DNA of 64,000 bases, from positions 62,001-126,000 of the forward strand of contig NZ_JAUSCJ010000011.1 in assembly GCF_030651185.1 (NCBI RefSeq). The letters run 5' to 3'. This document shows, in pieces, positions 36,203 to 45,278 of the stretch. The notes beneath the pieces are model-generated. The model did not search any database, was not told where the DNA came from, and saw only the letters and a program-made list of their open reading frames with translations. Position numbers and translations under genes: made by a program. Positions within the stretch are counted from its first letter, which is position 1. Every line of letters begins with the position of its first letter. This DNA is from Phenylobacterium sp. (lineage in GTDB: Bacteria > Pseudomonadota > Alphaproteobacteria > Caulobacterales > Caulobacteraceae).

Positions 36203-38521
36203 ATGAGCGAGCTGGACCTGATCCTGGCCGCCGCCGCCGGCGCCGTGCTGCTGGCCATCTGCGCCACCCTCTGGGCCCTGGCCCAGCGTCGCCAGTCCGA
36301 CGACAAACTGGACGCCCTGCGCAGCCGGATCACTGTGCTGGAGGCCGGCGCCGAGGCCGCCATGGCCTCGGCCGAGGCCTTCGACAGCGCCCTGCTCGCC
36401 GTCGAGGACGGCCACGCCCTGCTGGCGTCGGGCGAGGAAAGCCTGGCCGCCTGCATTTCCGCCCTCGGCCTCAGCGACGGCGATCCCCAGCACGTTGTGG
36501 CCGCCCTGATGCGCGCCGACCCCGACCATGCCCGGCGGCTGCGCGCCCTGTTCGAGCGCGGCGAGGCCTGCGCCTTCGAGGTCCAGGGCCCGCACGGCGT
36601 CGTCGCCGTCGAGGGCCGGGCCGCCGGCGCCCTGGCCTGGCTGCGGCTCTCGGCCGTGGTGGGGGAGGACGTCGGCCTGCCGACCGCCCCGCGCTTCGCC
36701 GCCTTCCTGGACACGCGGTCCACGCCGGCCTGGGTCGCCGCCGCCGACGGGAGCCCGGTCTGGGTCAACGCCGCCTGGCTGGCCGCCGTCGACGCCGCCA
36801 GCCTGGACGACGCCGCCGCCAAGGGCCTCTCCTTCGACAAGGCCGCCGATGCGCTGGCCGCCGAGGCCGCCAACCTGGGCCAGAAGCGCGAGGCCCTGCG
36901 GTGGTCGTCCTTCGCCGGCCGCCGCCGCGCCTTCCAGATCACCGCCCAGCCCCTGGAGGGTGGCGGCGTCGGGGTCTGGACCGAGGACGTCAGCGAGCTG
37001 GAGGAACTGCGCGAGGCCCTGAAGCGCCACGTCGAGGCCCACGACGAGACCCTCAACCACATCGCCGACGCGGTCGCCATCTTCTCCAAGACCAAGCGGC
37101 TGATCTTCCACAACACCGCCTTCGCCGACCTCTGGGGCCTGGAGCCCGCCTGGCTGGCCGAGCGCCCGACCCATTCGGAGATCCTCGACCGCCTGCGCCA
37201 GCGCCGTCGCCTGCCCGAGACCGCCGACTACACCAAGTGGAAGGCCAGCGAACTCGACCGCTACGAGGCCATCGACGCCAGTCCCGACGACATGTGGTCG
37301 ATCCCCGACGGCCGCACCCTGAAGGTCGGCCGCCAGGTCCACCCCCTGGGCGGCATCGTCCTGCTGTTCTCCGACATCACCGGCGAGCTGCGCCTGAAGG
37401 CCCAGTACAACGCCCTGATCCAGGTGCAGCAGGCCACCCTCGACAAGCTCAACGACGCCGTGGCGGTGTTCGGGGCCGACGGCCGCCTGCGCCTGCACAA
37501 CGAGGCCTTCGAACGCTTCTGGAACATCACCCCGCAACAGCTTGACCAGGCCCACGACTTCGAGGGCGTGGTCGAGCTCTGCATTCCGCGCCTGCACGAC
37601 ATGGGCTTCTGGCGCGAGCTCAAGGGCCGGGTGGCCGACACCGACCCCGCCGCCCGCGCGCCCATCTCCGGCGAGGTGAAGACCAGCGACAGCCGCATCG
37701 TGGTCTATCAGTCGCGCCCCCTGCCCGACGGCGCCACCCTGATCGCCTTCGGGGATGTCACCGACGCCCGCAAGCTGGAGAGCGCGCTCGCCGACCGCTC
37801 CGCGGCCCTGGCCGAAACCGAGCGGCTGAAGCGCGACTTCGTCGGCAACGTCTCCTATGAGCTGCGCACCCCGCTCACCACCATCATCGGCTATTCCGAA
37901 CTGCTGGAGCGCTCGGGCGAGAACCTGTCGGAACGCGGCCGGGGCCATGCGGCGGCCGTGCGCAGCGCCGCCACCCAGCTGGCCCGCTCCATCGACGACG
38001 TCCTGGACATGGCCCAGATCGACGCCGACGAGATGGCGCTGGATTTGGAGGACGTCCACGTCGCCCAGCTGCTGAACGACGCCGCCGCCCGGCGCGCCGA
38101 CGAGGCCGCCGCCGCCCAGGTCACCGTCAAGGTGGAGTATCCCGACGACATCGGCCTGATCCGCGGCGACATCAAGCGCCTGGCCCAGACCCTCGACCAC
38201 CTCACCGAGAACGCCATCCGCCAGACCCCGCCGGGGGGAACGGTCACCATCTCGGCCCGCCGGGCGCTGGGCGAGATCCAGCTGCAGGTCACCGACACCG
38301 GCCGCGGCATCCCCTTCCACGTCCAGGCGCACATCTTCGACCGCTTCATCGGCCGCGAGCGGGGCGGTCCGGGCCTGGGCCTGGCGCTGGTGAAGTCCCT
38401 CGTCGAACTGCACGGCGGCTGGGTGGCCCTGGAGAGCGAACCCGGCGCCGGCGCCACCTTCACCTGCCACCTCCCCGAGGAAGCCCAGGGCGCGGCGGGC
38501 CATCCCGAGCTTGGGTTCTGA
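36203..38521 (+). CDS. divL: Cell-cycle pseudokinase DivL (Tyr in place of the H-box His)
   Basis: DivL is a polar membrane protein that binds DivK~P and controls the CckA-CtrA phosphorelay. From ATG 36203 the protein has 772 residues, close to the 769 of C. crescentus DivL; ATG 36149 would add 18. One N-terminal membrane helix (about residues 5-25), PAS-like domains (roughly 170-520), then the HisKA domain with NVSYELRTPLTTIIGYSELL, where Tyr552 replaces the phospho-accepting His. The ATPase domain is well conserved (NAIRQTPPGG, DTGRGIP, GPGLGLALVKSL). Its presence identifies the source as Caulobacterales. Confidence 0.95.
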   Translation: MSELDLILAAAAGAVLLAICATLWALAQRRQSDDKLDALRSRITVLEAGAEAAMASAEAFDSALLAVEDGHALLASGEESLAACISALGLSDGDPQHVVAALMRADPDHARRLRALFERGEACAFEVQGPHGVVAVEGRAAGALAWLRLSAVVGEDVGLPTAPRFAAFLDTRSTPAWVAAADGSPVWVNAAWLAAVDAASLDDAAAKGLSFDKAADALAAEAANLGQKREALRWSSFAGRRRAFQITAQPLEGGGVGVWTEDVSELEELREALKRHVEAHDETLNHIADAVAIFSKTKRLIFHNTAFADLWGLEPAWLAERPTHSEILDRLRQRRRLPETADYTKWKASELDRYEAIDASPDDMWSIPDGRTLKVGRQVHPLGGIVLLFSDITGELRLKAQYNALIQVQQATLDKLNDAVAVFGADGRLRLHNEAFERFWNITPQQLDQAHDFEGVVELCIPRLHDMGFWRELKGRVADTDPAARAPISGEVKTSDSRIVVYQSRPLPDGATLIAFGDVTDARKLESALADRSAALAETERLKRDFVGNVSYELRTPLTTIIGYSELLERSGENLSERGRGHAAAVRSAATQLARSIDDVLDMAQIDADEMALDLEDVHVAQLLNDAAARRADEAAAAQVTVKVEYPDDIGLIRGDIKRLAQTLDHLTENAIRQTPPGGTVTISARRALGEIQLQVTDTGRGIPFHVQAHIFDRFIGRERGGPGLGLALVKSLVELHGGWVALESEPGAGATFTCHLPEEAQGAAGHPELGF

Positions 38522-38575
38522 AAACCTCCTGCTAGTCTGGCGCCAACCAGACCAACACATTGCAGGGGACGAGAC

Positions 38576-39562
38576 ATGATCAAGACCAGGATCACGGAGA
38601 TGTTCGGCGTCGAGACGCCGATCGTCATGGGCGGCATGACCGGCGTCGGCTACGCTCGCCTGGTGGCCGCCGTCGCCAATGCCGGGGCGCTGGGCTTCAT
38701 CACCGCCCACCATTCCAGCAACAAGCAGGAGTTGCTCGAGGAAATCGAGCTGTGCCGCAGCCTGACCGACAAGCCGTTCGGGGTGAACCTCACCCTGCTG
38801 CCGTCGCTGAACAAGATTCCCTACGACGAGTACCGCGAGGCCATCATCGAGAGCGGCATCAAGATCGTCGAGACCGCCGGCCGCAATCCCACCGACCACC
38901 TGCCCGCCTTCAAGGAGGCCGGGGTGAAGGTGATCCACAAGTGCACCTCGGTCCGCCACGCGGTGACCGCCGCGCGCCACGGGGTGGACATCGTCTCCAT
39001 CGACGGCTTCGAGTGCGCCGGTCACCCCGGCGAGGACGACGTCGGCCTGATCGTGCTGCTGCCGGCCACGGTGGACGCGCTGGGCGACGTGCCGGTGATC
39101 GCCTCGGGCGGCATGGCCGACGGCCGCAGCCTGGCCGCGGCCCTGATGCTGGGCGCCGACGGGGTCAACATGGGCACCCGCTTCATGGCCACCCAGGAGT
39201 GCGCCATCCATGAGAACGTGAAGAAGAAGATCGTCGAGAACACCGAGCGCGACACCCTGCTCACCAACCGCACCCTGCGCAACACCAGCCGCGTGGCCCG
39301 CAACGCGGTGTCGGAAGAGGTCGTGGCGATCCAGCAGGATAGCACCAAGACCATCGAGGACGTCCGCCACCTGGTGGCCGGCGTTCGCGGCCGCACCAAC
39401 GTCATGGGCGCGGGCGACACCGACGGCGGCATCTGGACCGTCGGCCAGAGCCAGGGCCTGATCCACGACATCCCCACCTGCCAGGAGATGGTCGCCAACA
39501 TCATGCGTCAGGCCGAACAGGTGCTCACCCGGAACGCCCAGCGCATGGTGGTGAGCGCTTAG
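38576..39562 (+). CDS. Nitronate monooxygenase family (2-nitropropane dioxygenase-like)
   Basis: 328 residues of a flavin TIM-barrel: PIVMGGMTGVGYARLVAAV, GFITAHHSS, KPFGVNLTLLP, FECAGHPGEDD (with the usual active-site His) and GGMADGRSLAAAL, GADGVNMGTRF for FMN phosphate binding. Related proteins include enoyl reductase FabK and NMOs that detoxify propionate-3-nitronate. The exact substrate is open. 54 nt after divL. Confidence 0.88.
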   Translation: MIKTRITEMFGVETPIVMGGMTGVGYARLVAAVANAGALGFITAHHSSNKQELLEEIELCRSLTDKPFGVNLTLLPSLNKIPYDEYREAIIESGIKIVETAGRNPTDHLPAFKEAGVKVIHKCTSVRHAVTAARHGVDIVSIDGFECAGHPGEDDVGLIVLLPATVDALGDVPVIASGGMADGRSLAAALMLGADGVNMGTRFMATQECAIHENVKKKIVENTERDTLLTNRTLRNTSRVARNAVSEEVVAIQQDSTKTIEDVRHLVAGVRGRTNVMGAGDTDGGIWTVGQSQGLIHDIPTCQEMVANIMRQAEQVLTRNAQRMVVSA

Positions 39563-39569
39563 ACCCCAA

Positions 39570-39623
39570 CGTCATCCCGGACGGCCGAGAGGCCGATCCG
39601 GGACCGCTGCGGCCGGGATGACG
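39570..39623. repeat. GTCATCCCGG/CCGGGATGAC intergenic repeat
   Basis: A 54-bp copy with arms CGTCATCCCGG and CCGGGATGACG, placed between two genes on the same strand. Confidence 0.65.
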
Positions 39624-39638
39624 ATGATGGATTGACCT

Positions 39639-40364
39639 ATGCCCCGCATCGCCGCCGCCCAGACCCCGGAGTTCCGCGAGGACGTCGACGCGGCGCTCAC
39701 CTATGCGCTCGCCGTCATCGCCGACGCCCAGGCCCAGGGCGCTGAGCTGCTGGTCTTCCCGGAAGGCTACCTGCAGGGCTACCTCACCGACGAGCCGCGC
39801 GCGCGCCGCCACGCCCTGAACCTGAGCTCCCCGGAGTTCGCGGCCATCCTCGTCCGCCTCCCGACCGCCGGACCGACGATCGTGCTGGGCCTCATCGAGG
39901 AAGAGCACGGCCACCTCTTCAATACCGCCGTCGTGCTCCGCCACGGAAAGCTAGTGGGCCGCTACCGCAAGACCCACCTGCTGGCCGGCGAGACCTGCTT
40001 CACCCCCGGGACCGACACCCCCGCCTTCGAGGCTGGCGGCGTCCGGTTCGGCGTCAACATCTGCTACGACACCAACTTCCCGGGCGCCGCCCAGGCCGTG
40101 GCCGACACCGGCGGCGCCCTCCTCGTCTGCGCCGCCAACAACATGATGAAGCGCCCCACCGCCGAGCACTGGCGCGACCGCCACAACCCCGCCCGCGCCG
40201 ACCGCTGCCGCGAGACCGGTCTCTGGCTGATCTCCTCCGACGTCACCGGTGAACGCGAGGGGCGGATCGCCTGGGGCCCCACGGCGGTGCTGAACCCCGA
40301 GGGCGAGGTCGTCGCCCAACTGCCGCTGGACCAGCCGGGGTTGCTGGTGTTCGAGATGCCGTAA
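39639..40364 (+). CDS. Carbon-nitrogen hydrolase (nitrilase superfamily)
   Basis: 241 residues with the Glu-Lys-Cys triad: Glu in LLVFPEGYLQG, Lys in YRKTHL and Cys in NICYDTNFP. All three segments are intact, so it should be an active amidase. The substrate is not evident. A single-gene unit between two repeats. Confidence 0.9.
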   Translation: MPRIAAAQTPEFREDVDAALTYALAVIADAQAQGAELLVFPEGYLQGYLTDEPRARRHALNLSSPEFAAILVRLPTAGPTIVLGLIEEEHGHLFNTAVVLRHGKLVGRYRKTHLLAGETCFTPGTDTPAFEAGGVRFGVNICYDTNFPGAAQAVADTGGALLVCAANNMMKRPTAEHWRDRHNPARADRCRETGLWLISSDVTGEREGRIAWGPTAVLNPEGEVVAQLPLDQPGLLVFEMP

Positions 40365-40373
40365 CTCAGCCTT

Positions 40374-40533
40374 CCTTCTCCCCTTGCGGGAGAAGGTGGC
40401 CGGTCGGAGACCGGTCGGATGAGGGGTCACGCTCCCCTCTCCGCTAGTCTTAAAACGCCCCAACCCGAGAGGCCTATCGACCCCTCATCCGACCCTGCTC
40501 CGCAGGGCCACCTTCTCCCGCAAGGGGAGAAGG
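40374..40533. repeat. 160-bp element with 28-bp perfect inverted arms
   Basis: The arm 40374-40401 is exactly complementary to 40506-40533. Each arm is itself a short palindrome (CTTCTCCCCTTGCGGGAGAAG). Inner parts GGTCGGATGAGGGGTC and GACCCCTCATCCGACC also pair. A fragment of the same CTTCTCCCGCAAG sequence is at about 18297. This is a typical dispersed alphaproteobacterial palindromic unit. Confidence 0.85.
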
Positions 40534-40590
40534 ACCAGTATCCCAGGACCCGCCACGAACCCGATCCCCGCAAACACCCAGGAGCCGCCC

Positions 40591-41412
40591 ATGACCGCCC
40601 CGCCCAACTGGAGCCAGGCCGCCGGCAACGCCTGGGTCGAGCTCCAGGACCTGATGGACGGCCTCTACCAGCCCATCGCCGAAACCCTCATCACCACGGC
40701 CTTCCCGGGCGAGGGCGGCGCGGTGCTGGACATCGGCTGCGGCGCCGGGACCACCACCCTGCAGATGGCGCGGCGCCTCGGTCCCCTGGGCCGCGCCGCC
40801 GGCGTCGACATCTCCGCCCCCCTGCTGGAGGCGGCCCGCGCCGGGGCCGAGGCGCAGGGGATCGCCAACGCCACCTTCCTGCAGGGCGACGCCCAGACCC
40901 TCGACCTGGGGACCGCGGCCTACGAGGCCGCCATCTCCCGCTTCGGGGTCATGTTCTTCGCCGACTTCGACTCAGCCTTCGCCAACCTGCGCCGCGCCCT
41001 GAAACCGGGCGGCAGGCTCGCCTTCGCCTGCTGGCGCAGTCCCGCCGACAATCCCCTGGCCAGCGCCCCCCTCGAGGCCGCCGCCCCCTTCCTGCCGCCG
41101 ATCCCGCAGGCCGACCCCGACGCGCCGGGCCGCTGGGCCTTCGCCGACCCCGACCGCGTGCGCGGAATCCTGACGCGCAGCGGCTGGCGCGACATCGAGA
41201 TCGCGCCTCTCGACGTCCCCACCCCCATCGCCCTGGACGACCTGATGCGGCTCACCTTCCGCCTGGGCGCCCTGCCGCCCCTGCTGCAACAGGCCGACGC
41301 CGCGACCCGCGAAAAGGTCCACGCGGCGGTGGCCGAGCGCCTGGCGTCCTATGAGGTTGAGGGTGTTGTGCCGATGACCGCCGCCTGCTGGCGGGTGACG
41401 GCGCGGGGCTAA
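40591..41412 (+). CDS. Class I SAM-dependent methyltransferase
   Basis: 273 residues, ubiquinone-methyltransferase-like fold: VLDIGCGAGTTTLQMARRLG, GVDISAPLLEAAR, GDAQTLDLG, SRFGVMFFAD and LRRALKPGGRLAFACWR. Small-molecule methyltransferase of unknown substrate. Confidence 0.85.
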   Translation: MTAPPNWSQAAGNAWVELQDLMDGLYQPIAETLITTAFPGEGGAVLDIGCGAGTTTLQMARRLGPLGRAAGVDISAPLLEAARAGAEAQGIANATFLQGDAQTLDLGTAAYEAAISRFGVMFFADFDSAFANLRRALKPGGRLAFACWRSPADNPLASAPLEAAAPFLPPIPQADPDAPGRWAFADPDRVRGILTRSGWRDIEIAPLDVPTPIALDDLMRLTFRLGALPPLLQQADAATREKVHAAVAERLASYEVEGVVPMTAACWRVTARG

Positions 41413-41422
41413 GACCGGCTTG

Positions 41423-41644
41423 TCAGGCCGCTTCGAACGCCTGCACGAGCCGAACCTTCCAGTCCTGGTGCTCCCTCATGCCCTCGGCGGCAAGCACGGC
41501 GGTGGCGAACGCCTCAGCGTCGATCTCCGGCATGTCGACAATCCGTTGGGCGTCGTCGGGGCCGAGGCAAAAACCCCACTCGACGCAGATTTTCTCAAGA
41601 AGTAGGTCGCGCGCTTCGGGTGGCATGGCGGCACAATCCGGCAT
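41423..41644 (-). CDS. Small hypothetical protein
   Basis: 73 residues from ATG 41644, whose A is shared with the stop of the upstream repeat protein (TGATG). It contains KICVEWGFCLGPDDAQRI and ends QDWKVRLVQAFEAA. No family recognised. The one-base overlap supports a real, coupled gene. Confidence 0.6.
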   Translation of the reverse strand: MPDCAAMPPEARDLLLEKICVEWGFCLGPDDAQRIVDMPEIDAEAFATAVLAAEGMREHQDWKVRLVQAFEAA

Positions 41645-42498
41645 CAAGCTCTTGCGTTCAACGCTTCATAGGCCTTGGCCGGCAGCGCATCCGCCCGCGC
41701 CACCTTCTCCGCCCCGCGCGCCCAGCGGCCCTCCTCACGGGCCCAGGCCAGCATCTTGGCGAACTCAGGATCGCGCCTCTGCCAGGCCATCAGCGTCACG
41801 TAGTGCGGCATGCCCGGCGCCTGGGCGACCTGGCGCAGGGAGGCCCCGGTGGTCATCTCGGTGAGGATATGATCGAAAAGGGCGGGACTCAGGCGCGACG
41901 GCTTGGCGCTGCGGCGCATCTGGCCGCCGCGCTGCGCCAGCCGCAGGGCCTTGGCGAAGTCCGGCCGCAGCCGCTTCCACCGCCGGATATCCACCTTGCC
42001 CGGCAGGCCCTTGGCCGCTTCGATCCTCGCCATCGTCTCGCCCGCGTTCACGCGCTGGATGATCTCGTCGGCGATGGCCTCGTCATAGAATTCCCATTTG
42101 CGAAGCCGCATCCGCGCGGCCAGGGCCACCGCCTCCGCCAGCGCGGCCACGAACTCGGGCCCCTCGGACTTCCAGCGGTTCAGGCGCCTGCGGTTGGGCC
42201 ACTCCGGCCGCCGCACCAGGTCGCGCACCGCGCGCCCGCGCTTCACCTCCATCAGGAAGGCCTCGGCCCGCGCAGGATCGAACACCGGCCCCGCCGTGGC
42301 GCTGACCTTCATGCCGTAGCGCCATTGCCGCGCGGAGATCATCTGCCGCGCGAAGAGGGGATCCTTCAGCGTCCAGCGATAGACGGTCATCCGGCTCGGC
42401 CACCCCGGCCGCTGCGCCAACTGGTGCAGCCGATAGCCCTTCTCCACCGCCTCGCAGATGCGGACCATCACCTCCTTGCGCGGATAGGCGGCGACCAT
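41644..42498 (-). CDS. Four-repeat helix-turn-helix protein (phage terminase small-subunit-like)
   Basis: 284 basic residues made of four repeats of about 48 residues (approximately 10-57, 78-125, 141-189, 206-254). Each reads: short helix, G-x-slrqlaxxPxxP, then xWxxxdPxFaxxLxxA (for example GASLRQVAQAPGMP followed by AWQRRDPEFAKMLA). The unit matches HTH domains of terminase small-subunit-like proteins, which normally have one or two. No other phage gene is near. DNA binding is likely; function unknown. Confidence 0.75.
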   Translation of the reverse strand: MVAAYPRKEVMVRICEAVEKGYRLHQLAQRPGWPSRMTVYRWTLKDPLFARQMISARQWRYGMKVSATAGPVFDPARAEAFLMEVKRGRAVRDLVRRPEWPNRRRLNRWKSEGPEFVAALAEAVALAARMRLRKWEFYDEAIADEIIQRVNAGETMARIEAAKGLPGKVDIRRWKRLRPDFAKALRLAQRGGQMRRSAKPSRLSPALFDHILTEMTTGASLRQVAQAPGMPHYVTLMAWQRRDPEFAKMLAWAREEGRWARGAEKVARADALPAKAYEALNARA

Positions 42499-42816
42499 GG
42501 GCGCAGGATATCAACGGAATGCGAAAAGAACAAAATAAGAACGATATTTCTTTGCCCGCCCACCCTGTGTCATCCCGGTTTCCGCGCCAGCGGAAGACCG
42601 GGACCCAGACGCACCGATCTTTCCGGAGGGCCCCGCGCGTCTGGGTCCCGGACAACGCTTCGCGTTTCCGGGATGACAGCAGTGGGCGCCCTCTCCGCCC
42701 CCCTCCCCACGGTGAAGATTCTTTTCGGAATGGCGGAGCTTTCTCGCAACGGCTGCGTTTGGTTTTCACGGGGGTTGGTGACGGCCCCCTCCGAGATGAT
42801 TTCCAGAGGGCCTTTC
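42499..42816. other. 318-nt intergenic region upstream of the ECF sigma gene
   Basis: Contains the 109-bp repeat at 42569-42677 and then about 140 nt of leader. GGAAT at about 42728 is a weak match to the GGAAC -35 box of EcfG-type promoters, but no properly spaced -10 CGTT follows. Confidence 0.4.
42569..42677. repeat. GTCATCCCGG repeat, long copy A
   Basis: A 109-bp element starting GTCATCCCGGTTTCCGCG and ending TTTCCGGGATGAC. Strongly similar over its whole length, and in the same orientation, to copy B at 43510-43622 on the other side of the sigma factor gene. Confidence 0.8.
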
Positions 42817-43410
42817 ATGACCGCGACCACGACCGCCGCCGACAAGGATTTCATGGGCGAACTGACCGCCCTCATTCCCCACATGCGGGCCTTTGCGCAC
42901 TCCCTGTGCCGCAACGCCGTGGAAGCCGACGACCTGGCCCAGGACGCCCTGCTGCGCGCCTGGAACAACCGGGCCAGCTACCAGCCGGGCACCAACATGA
43001 AGGCCTGGACCTTCATGATCCTGCGCAACCAGTTCTATTCCGACAAGCGCCGTTCGTGGCGCTCGACCCAGCTCGATCCGGAAACCGCCGAACGCACCCT
43101 GGTGGCGGTCTCCAACCCCATCGCCACCCTGGAACTCGACGAGGTCCGCCGGGCCTTGGCCATGCTTCCCGACGACCAGCGCGAGGCCCTGATCCTGATC
43201 GGCGCCGGCGGCCTGTCCTATGAGGAAGTCGCCGACATCTGCGGCAGCGCCATCGGCACCATCAAGAGCCGCGTCAGCCGCGCCCGCGACCGCCTGGCCC
43301 TGATCCTGGCCGAAGGCTCCTATGACGAGGACGAGATCCTGCCGTCCTCGGCCATGGCCACCCTGATGAACACCCTGGACCGCCTGTCGGCGCCCCGCAT
43401 GGCCGCTTAG
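42817..43410 (+). CDS. EcfG-like ECF sigma factor (general stress response type)
   Basis: 197 residues from ATG 42817 with AGAGGG as ribosome site. Region 2 is MRAFAHSLCRNAVEADDLAQ followed by WNNRASYQPGTNMKAWTF; region 4 is LPDDQREALILIGAGGLSYE and GSAIGTIKSRVSRARDRLA. The PGTN(M/L)(K/R)AW segment is typical for EcfG sigma factors (SigT/SigU in Caulobacter). No phyR, nepR or histidine kinase gene is adjacent, so this is probably a second, orphan EcfG paralogue. A terminator follows. Confidence 0.88.
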   Translation: MTATTTAADKDFMGELTALIPHMRAFAHSLCRNAVEADDLAQDALLRAWNNRASYQPGTNMKAWTFMILRNQFYSDKRRSWRSTQLDPETAERTLVAVSNPIATLELDEVRRALAMLPDDQREALILIGAGGLSYEEVADICGSAIGTIKSRVSRARDRLALILAEGSYDEDEILPSSAMATLMNTLDRLSAPRMAA

Positions 43411-43458
43411 CTAAAGAACCCCCTCCCGGAGCCCTCGTAGCTCCGGGACACACGAAGA

Positions 43459-43491
43459 AGCCGCCCCTGTCCTCACAGCGGCGGCTTTTTT
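43459..43491 (+). terminator. Rho-independent terminator of the ECF sigma gene
   Basis: AGCCGCC-c-CTGT-cctc-ACAG-c-GGCGGCT with one C/C mismatch, followed by six T. 49 nt after the stop codon. Confidence 0.9.
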
Positions 43492-43509
43492 CTGCGTCAT
43501 TCAATAGGT

Positions 43510-43622
43510 GTCATCCCGGTTTCCGCGGCACGCGGAAGACCGGGACCACAAAGCACCGATATCTCCGGCATGCCCCTCGCATATGGGTCCCGGACAAGCG
43601 CTGACGCGCTTTCCGGGATGAC
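43510..43622. repeat. GTCATCCCGG repeat, long copy B
   Basis: 113 bp, same orientation as copy A at 42569. The inner sequence (AAGACCGGGACC, GCACCGAT, TGGGTCCCGGACAA) is shared, so the two are copies of one element and not just similar end arms. Confidence 0.8.
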
Positions 43623-43650
43623 ACATCGAGGGACGCGCGGACGACGAGGT

Positions 43651-43971
<321 letters not shown>

Positions 43972-43990
43972 TTACTCCCCTTCGCCCGCC

Positions 43991-45220
43991 TTAAGCGGCG
44001 ACCTCTTTCATGGAAACCGATGGATCCGCAAGCCTGTCGAGATTGACGTGTTTGCGGTTCCCGATGAGCTGACGGCCCATCATGTATTCCGGCGGGGCGT
44101 TGACCGCCTCCACCGATTGCACCTGATCGCCCTTCAGATGGAAGATGGCGAACTTGCCTGACGCGGGGTCGCCGCGCACCAGGATCTGGTCGGCGTCAAA
44201 GGGCAGGCCCGCGATCTGGAGCTTGAGGTCGTACTGGTCCGACCAGTTCCACGGCACTTCCGGCGTCGGCGCCGGCCGCCCGGTGATCGCGCAGGCCACC
44301 TGCTTGGCCTGTTCCAGGGCGCTGGGCACGCTCTCGGGGCCGAACATCCGGTCATAGTGCGGCAGCGGCCGGTGGCTGCAGTCGCCGATGGCGAAGATCG
44401 AGGGATCAGAGGTTCGCGCCTCCAGGTCCACCACCACCCCGCGGGCGGTCTCCAGTCCGGCGTCGGCGGCGATCTCGTCATTGGGCTTGCCGCCCACGCC
44501 GACGAGGACCGCGTCGGCGGGGATGGTGCGGCCGTCGGCCATCTTCACCCCTGTGACCTTGCCGCCCTCGCCCACCAGACGCTCGATCTGGGCGCCCAGT
44601 TCGAAGGTCACGCCGCGGGCCCGGTGATAGTCGGTGAAGAAGGTCGACAGCACCTCACAGGCGCTGCGCGACAGGATGCGGGCCTCCCGCTCAAACACGG
44701 TGGCTTCGGCGCCCAGGGCTCGGGCCGAGGCGGCCACTTCCAGGCCGATATAGCCGCCGCCGATGATCGCCACGTGGTGGCCGGGCTTGAGGTGGCTCTT
44801 CAGCTCCTCGGCGTCGGCGGCCGAGCGCAACGACAACACCCCTGAAAGCTCCGCGCCCGGCAGGGGCAGCTTGTTGGGCCGCATGCCGGTGGCGATCACC
44901 AGGAGGTCGTAGCTGAGCGTCGAGCCGTCGGAGAGCTCGACGAGCTTGTCGGCCCGCTTCAGGGCGGTCGCTGAGATGTTGGGCCGGAAGTCGATCTGGT
45001 TCTCGGCGTAGAACTCCAGCGGCTTCAGCGCCAGCGAGTCCGCGTCGGCCTCGCCCTTCAGCCAGGCCTTGGACAGCGGCGGCCGCTGGTAGGGTCCGAT
45101 GGGCTCGTCCCCCACCATGGTGATGGGGCCCTCGAAGCCGTATTGGCGAAGCAGGGCCACGAGCGTGCCGCCAGCATGCCCCGCGCCGAGAACCACCACA
45201 TGTGCGCTCACTGAACCCAT
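43991..45220 (-). CDS. FAD-dependent ferredoxin reductase (rhodocoxin/putidaredoxin reductase type)
   Basis: 409 residues: N-terminal FAD site VVVLGAGHAGGTLVALLRQYG, YQRPPLSKAWL motif, NAD-binding site VAIIGGGYIGLEVAASARALG (given in part), and IFAIGDCSHRP. It transfers electrons from NAD(P)H to a 2Fe-2S ferredoxin, most likely the one encoded next. 58 nt after sdhB. Confidence 0.92.
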   Translation of the reverse strand: MGSVSAHVVVLGAGHAGGTLVALLRQYGFEGPITMVGDEPIGPYQRPPLSKAWLKGEADADSLALKPLEFYAENQIDFRPNISATALKRADKLVELSDGSTLSYDLLVIATGMRPNKLPLPGAELSGVLSLRSAADAEELKSHLKPGHHVAIIGGGYIGLEVAASARALGAEATVFEREARILSRSACEVLSTFFTDYHRARGVTFELGAQIERLVGEGGKVTGVKMADGRTIPADAVLVGVGGKPNDEIAADAGLETARGVVVDLEARTSDPSIFAIGDCSHRPLPHYDRMFGPESVPSALEQAKQVACAITGRPAPTPEVPWNWSDQYDLKLQIAGLPFDADQILVRGDPASGKFAIFHLKGDQVQSVEAVNAPPEYMMGRQLIGNRKHVNLDRLADPSVSMKEVAA

Positions 45221-45278
45221 GATAGCCCCATGCAGAAAAATGACGCCGGCGTCAACTTACCGAACAGAGTTCGGATGG

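Noticed and set aside
36077..39466. A 1129-codon open frame on the minus strand
   Set aside because: It lies antisense to divL and the nitronate-monooxygenase-like gene. In GC-rich genomes the frame opposite a true gene often stays open. Its product is compositionally biased (Gly/Ala/Val/Asp/His) with no domain.
42728..42760. Possible EcfG-type promoter upstream of the sigma gene
   Set aside because: GGAAT matches the -35 box only partly, and CGTT lies 24 nt later instead of 16-18.
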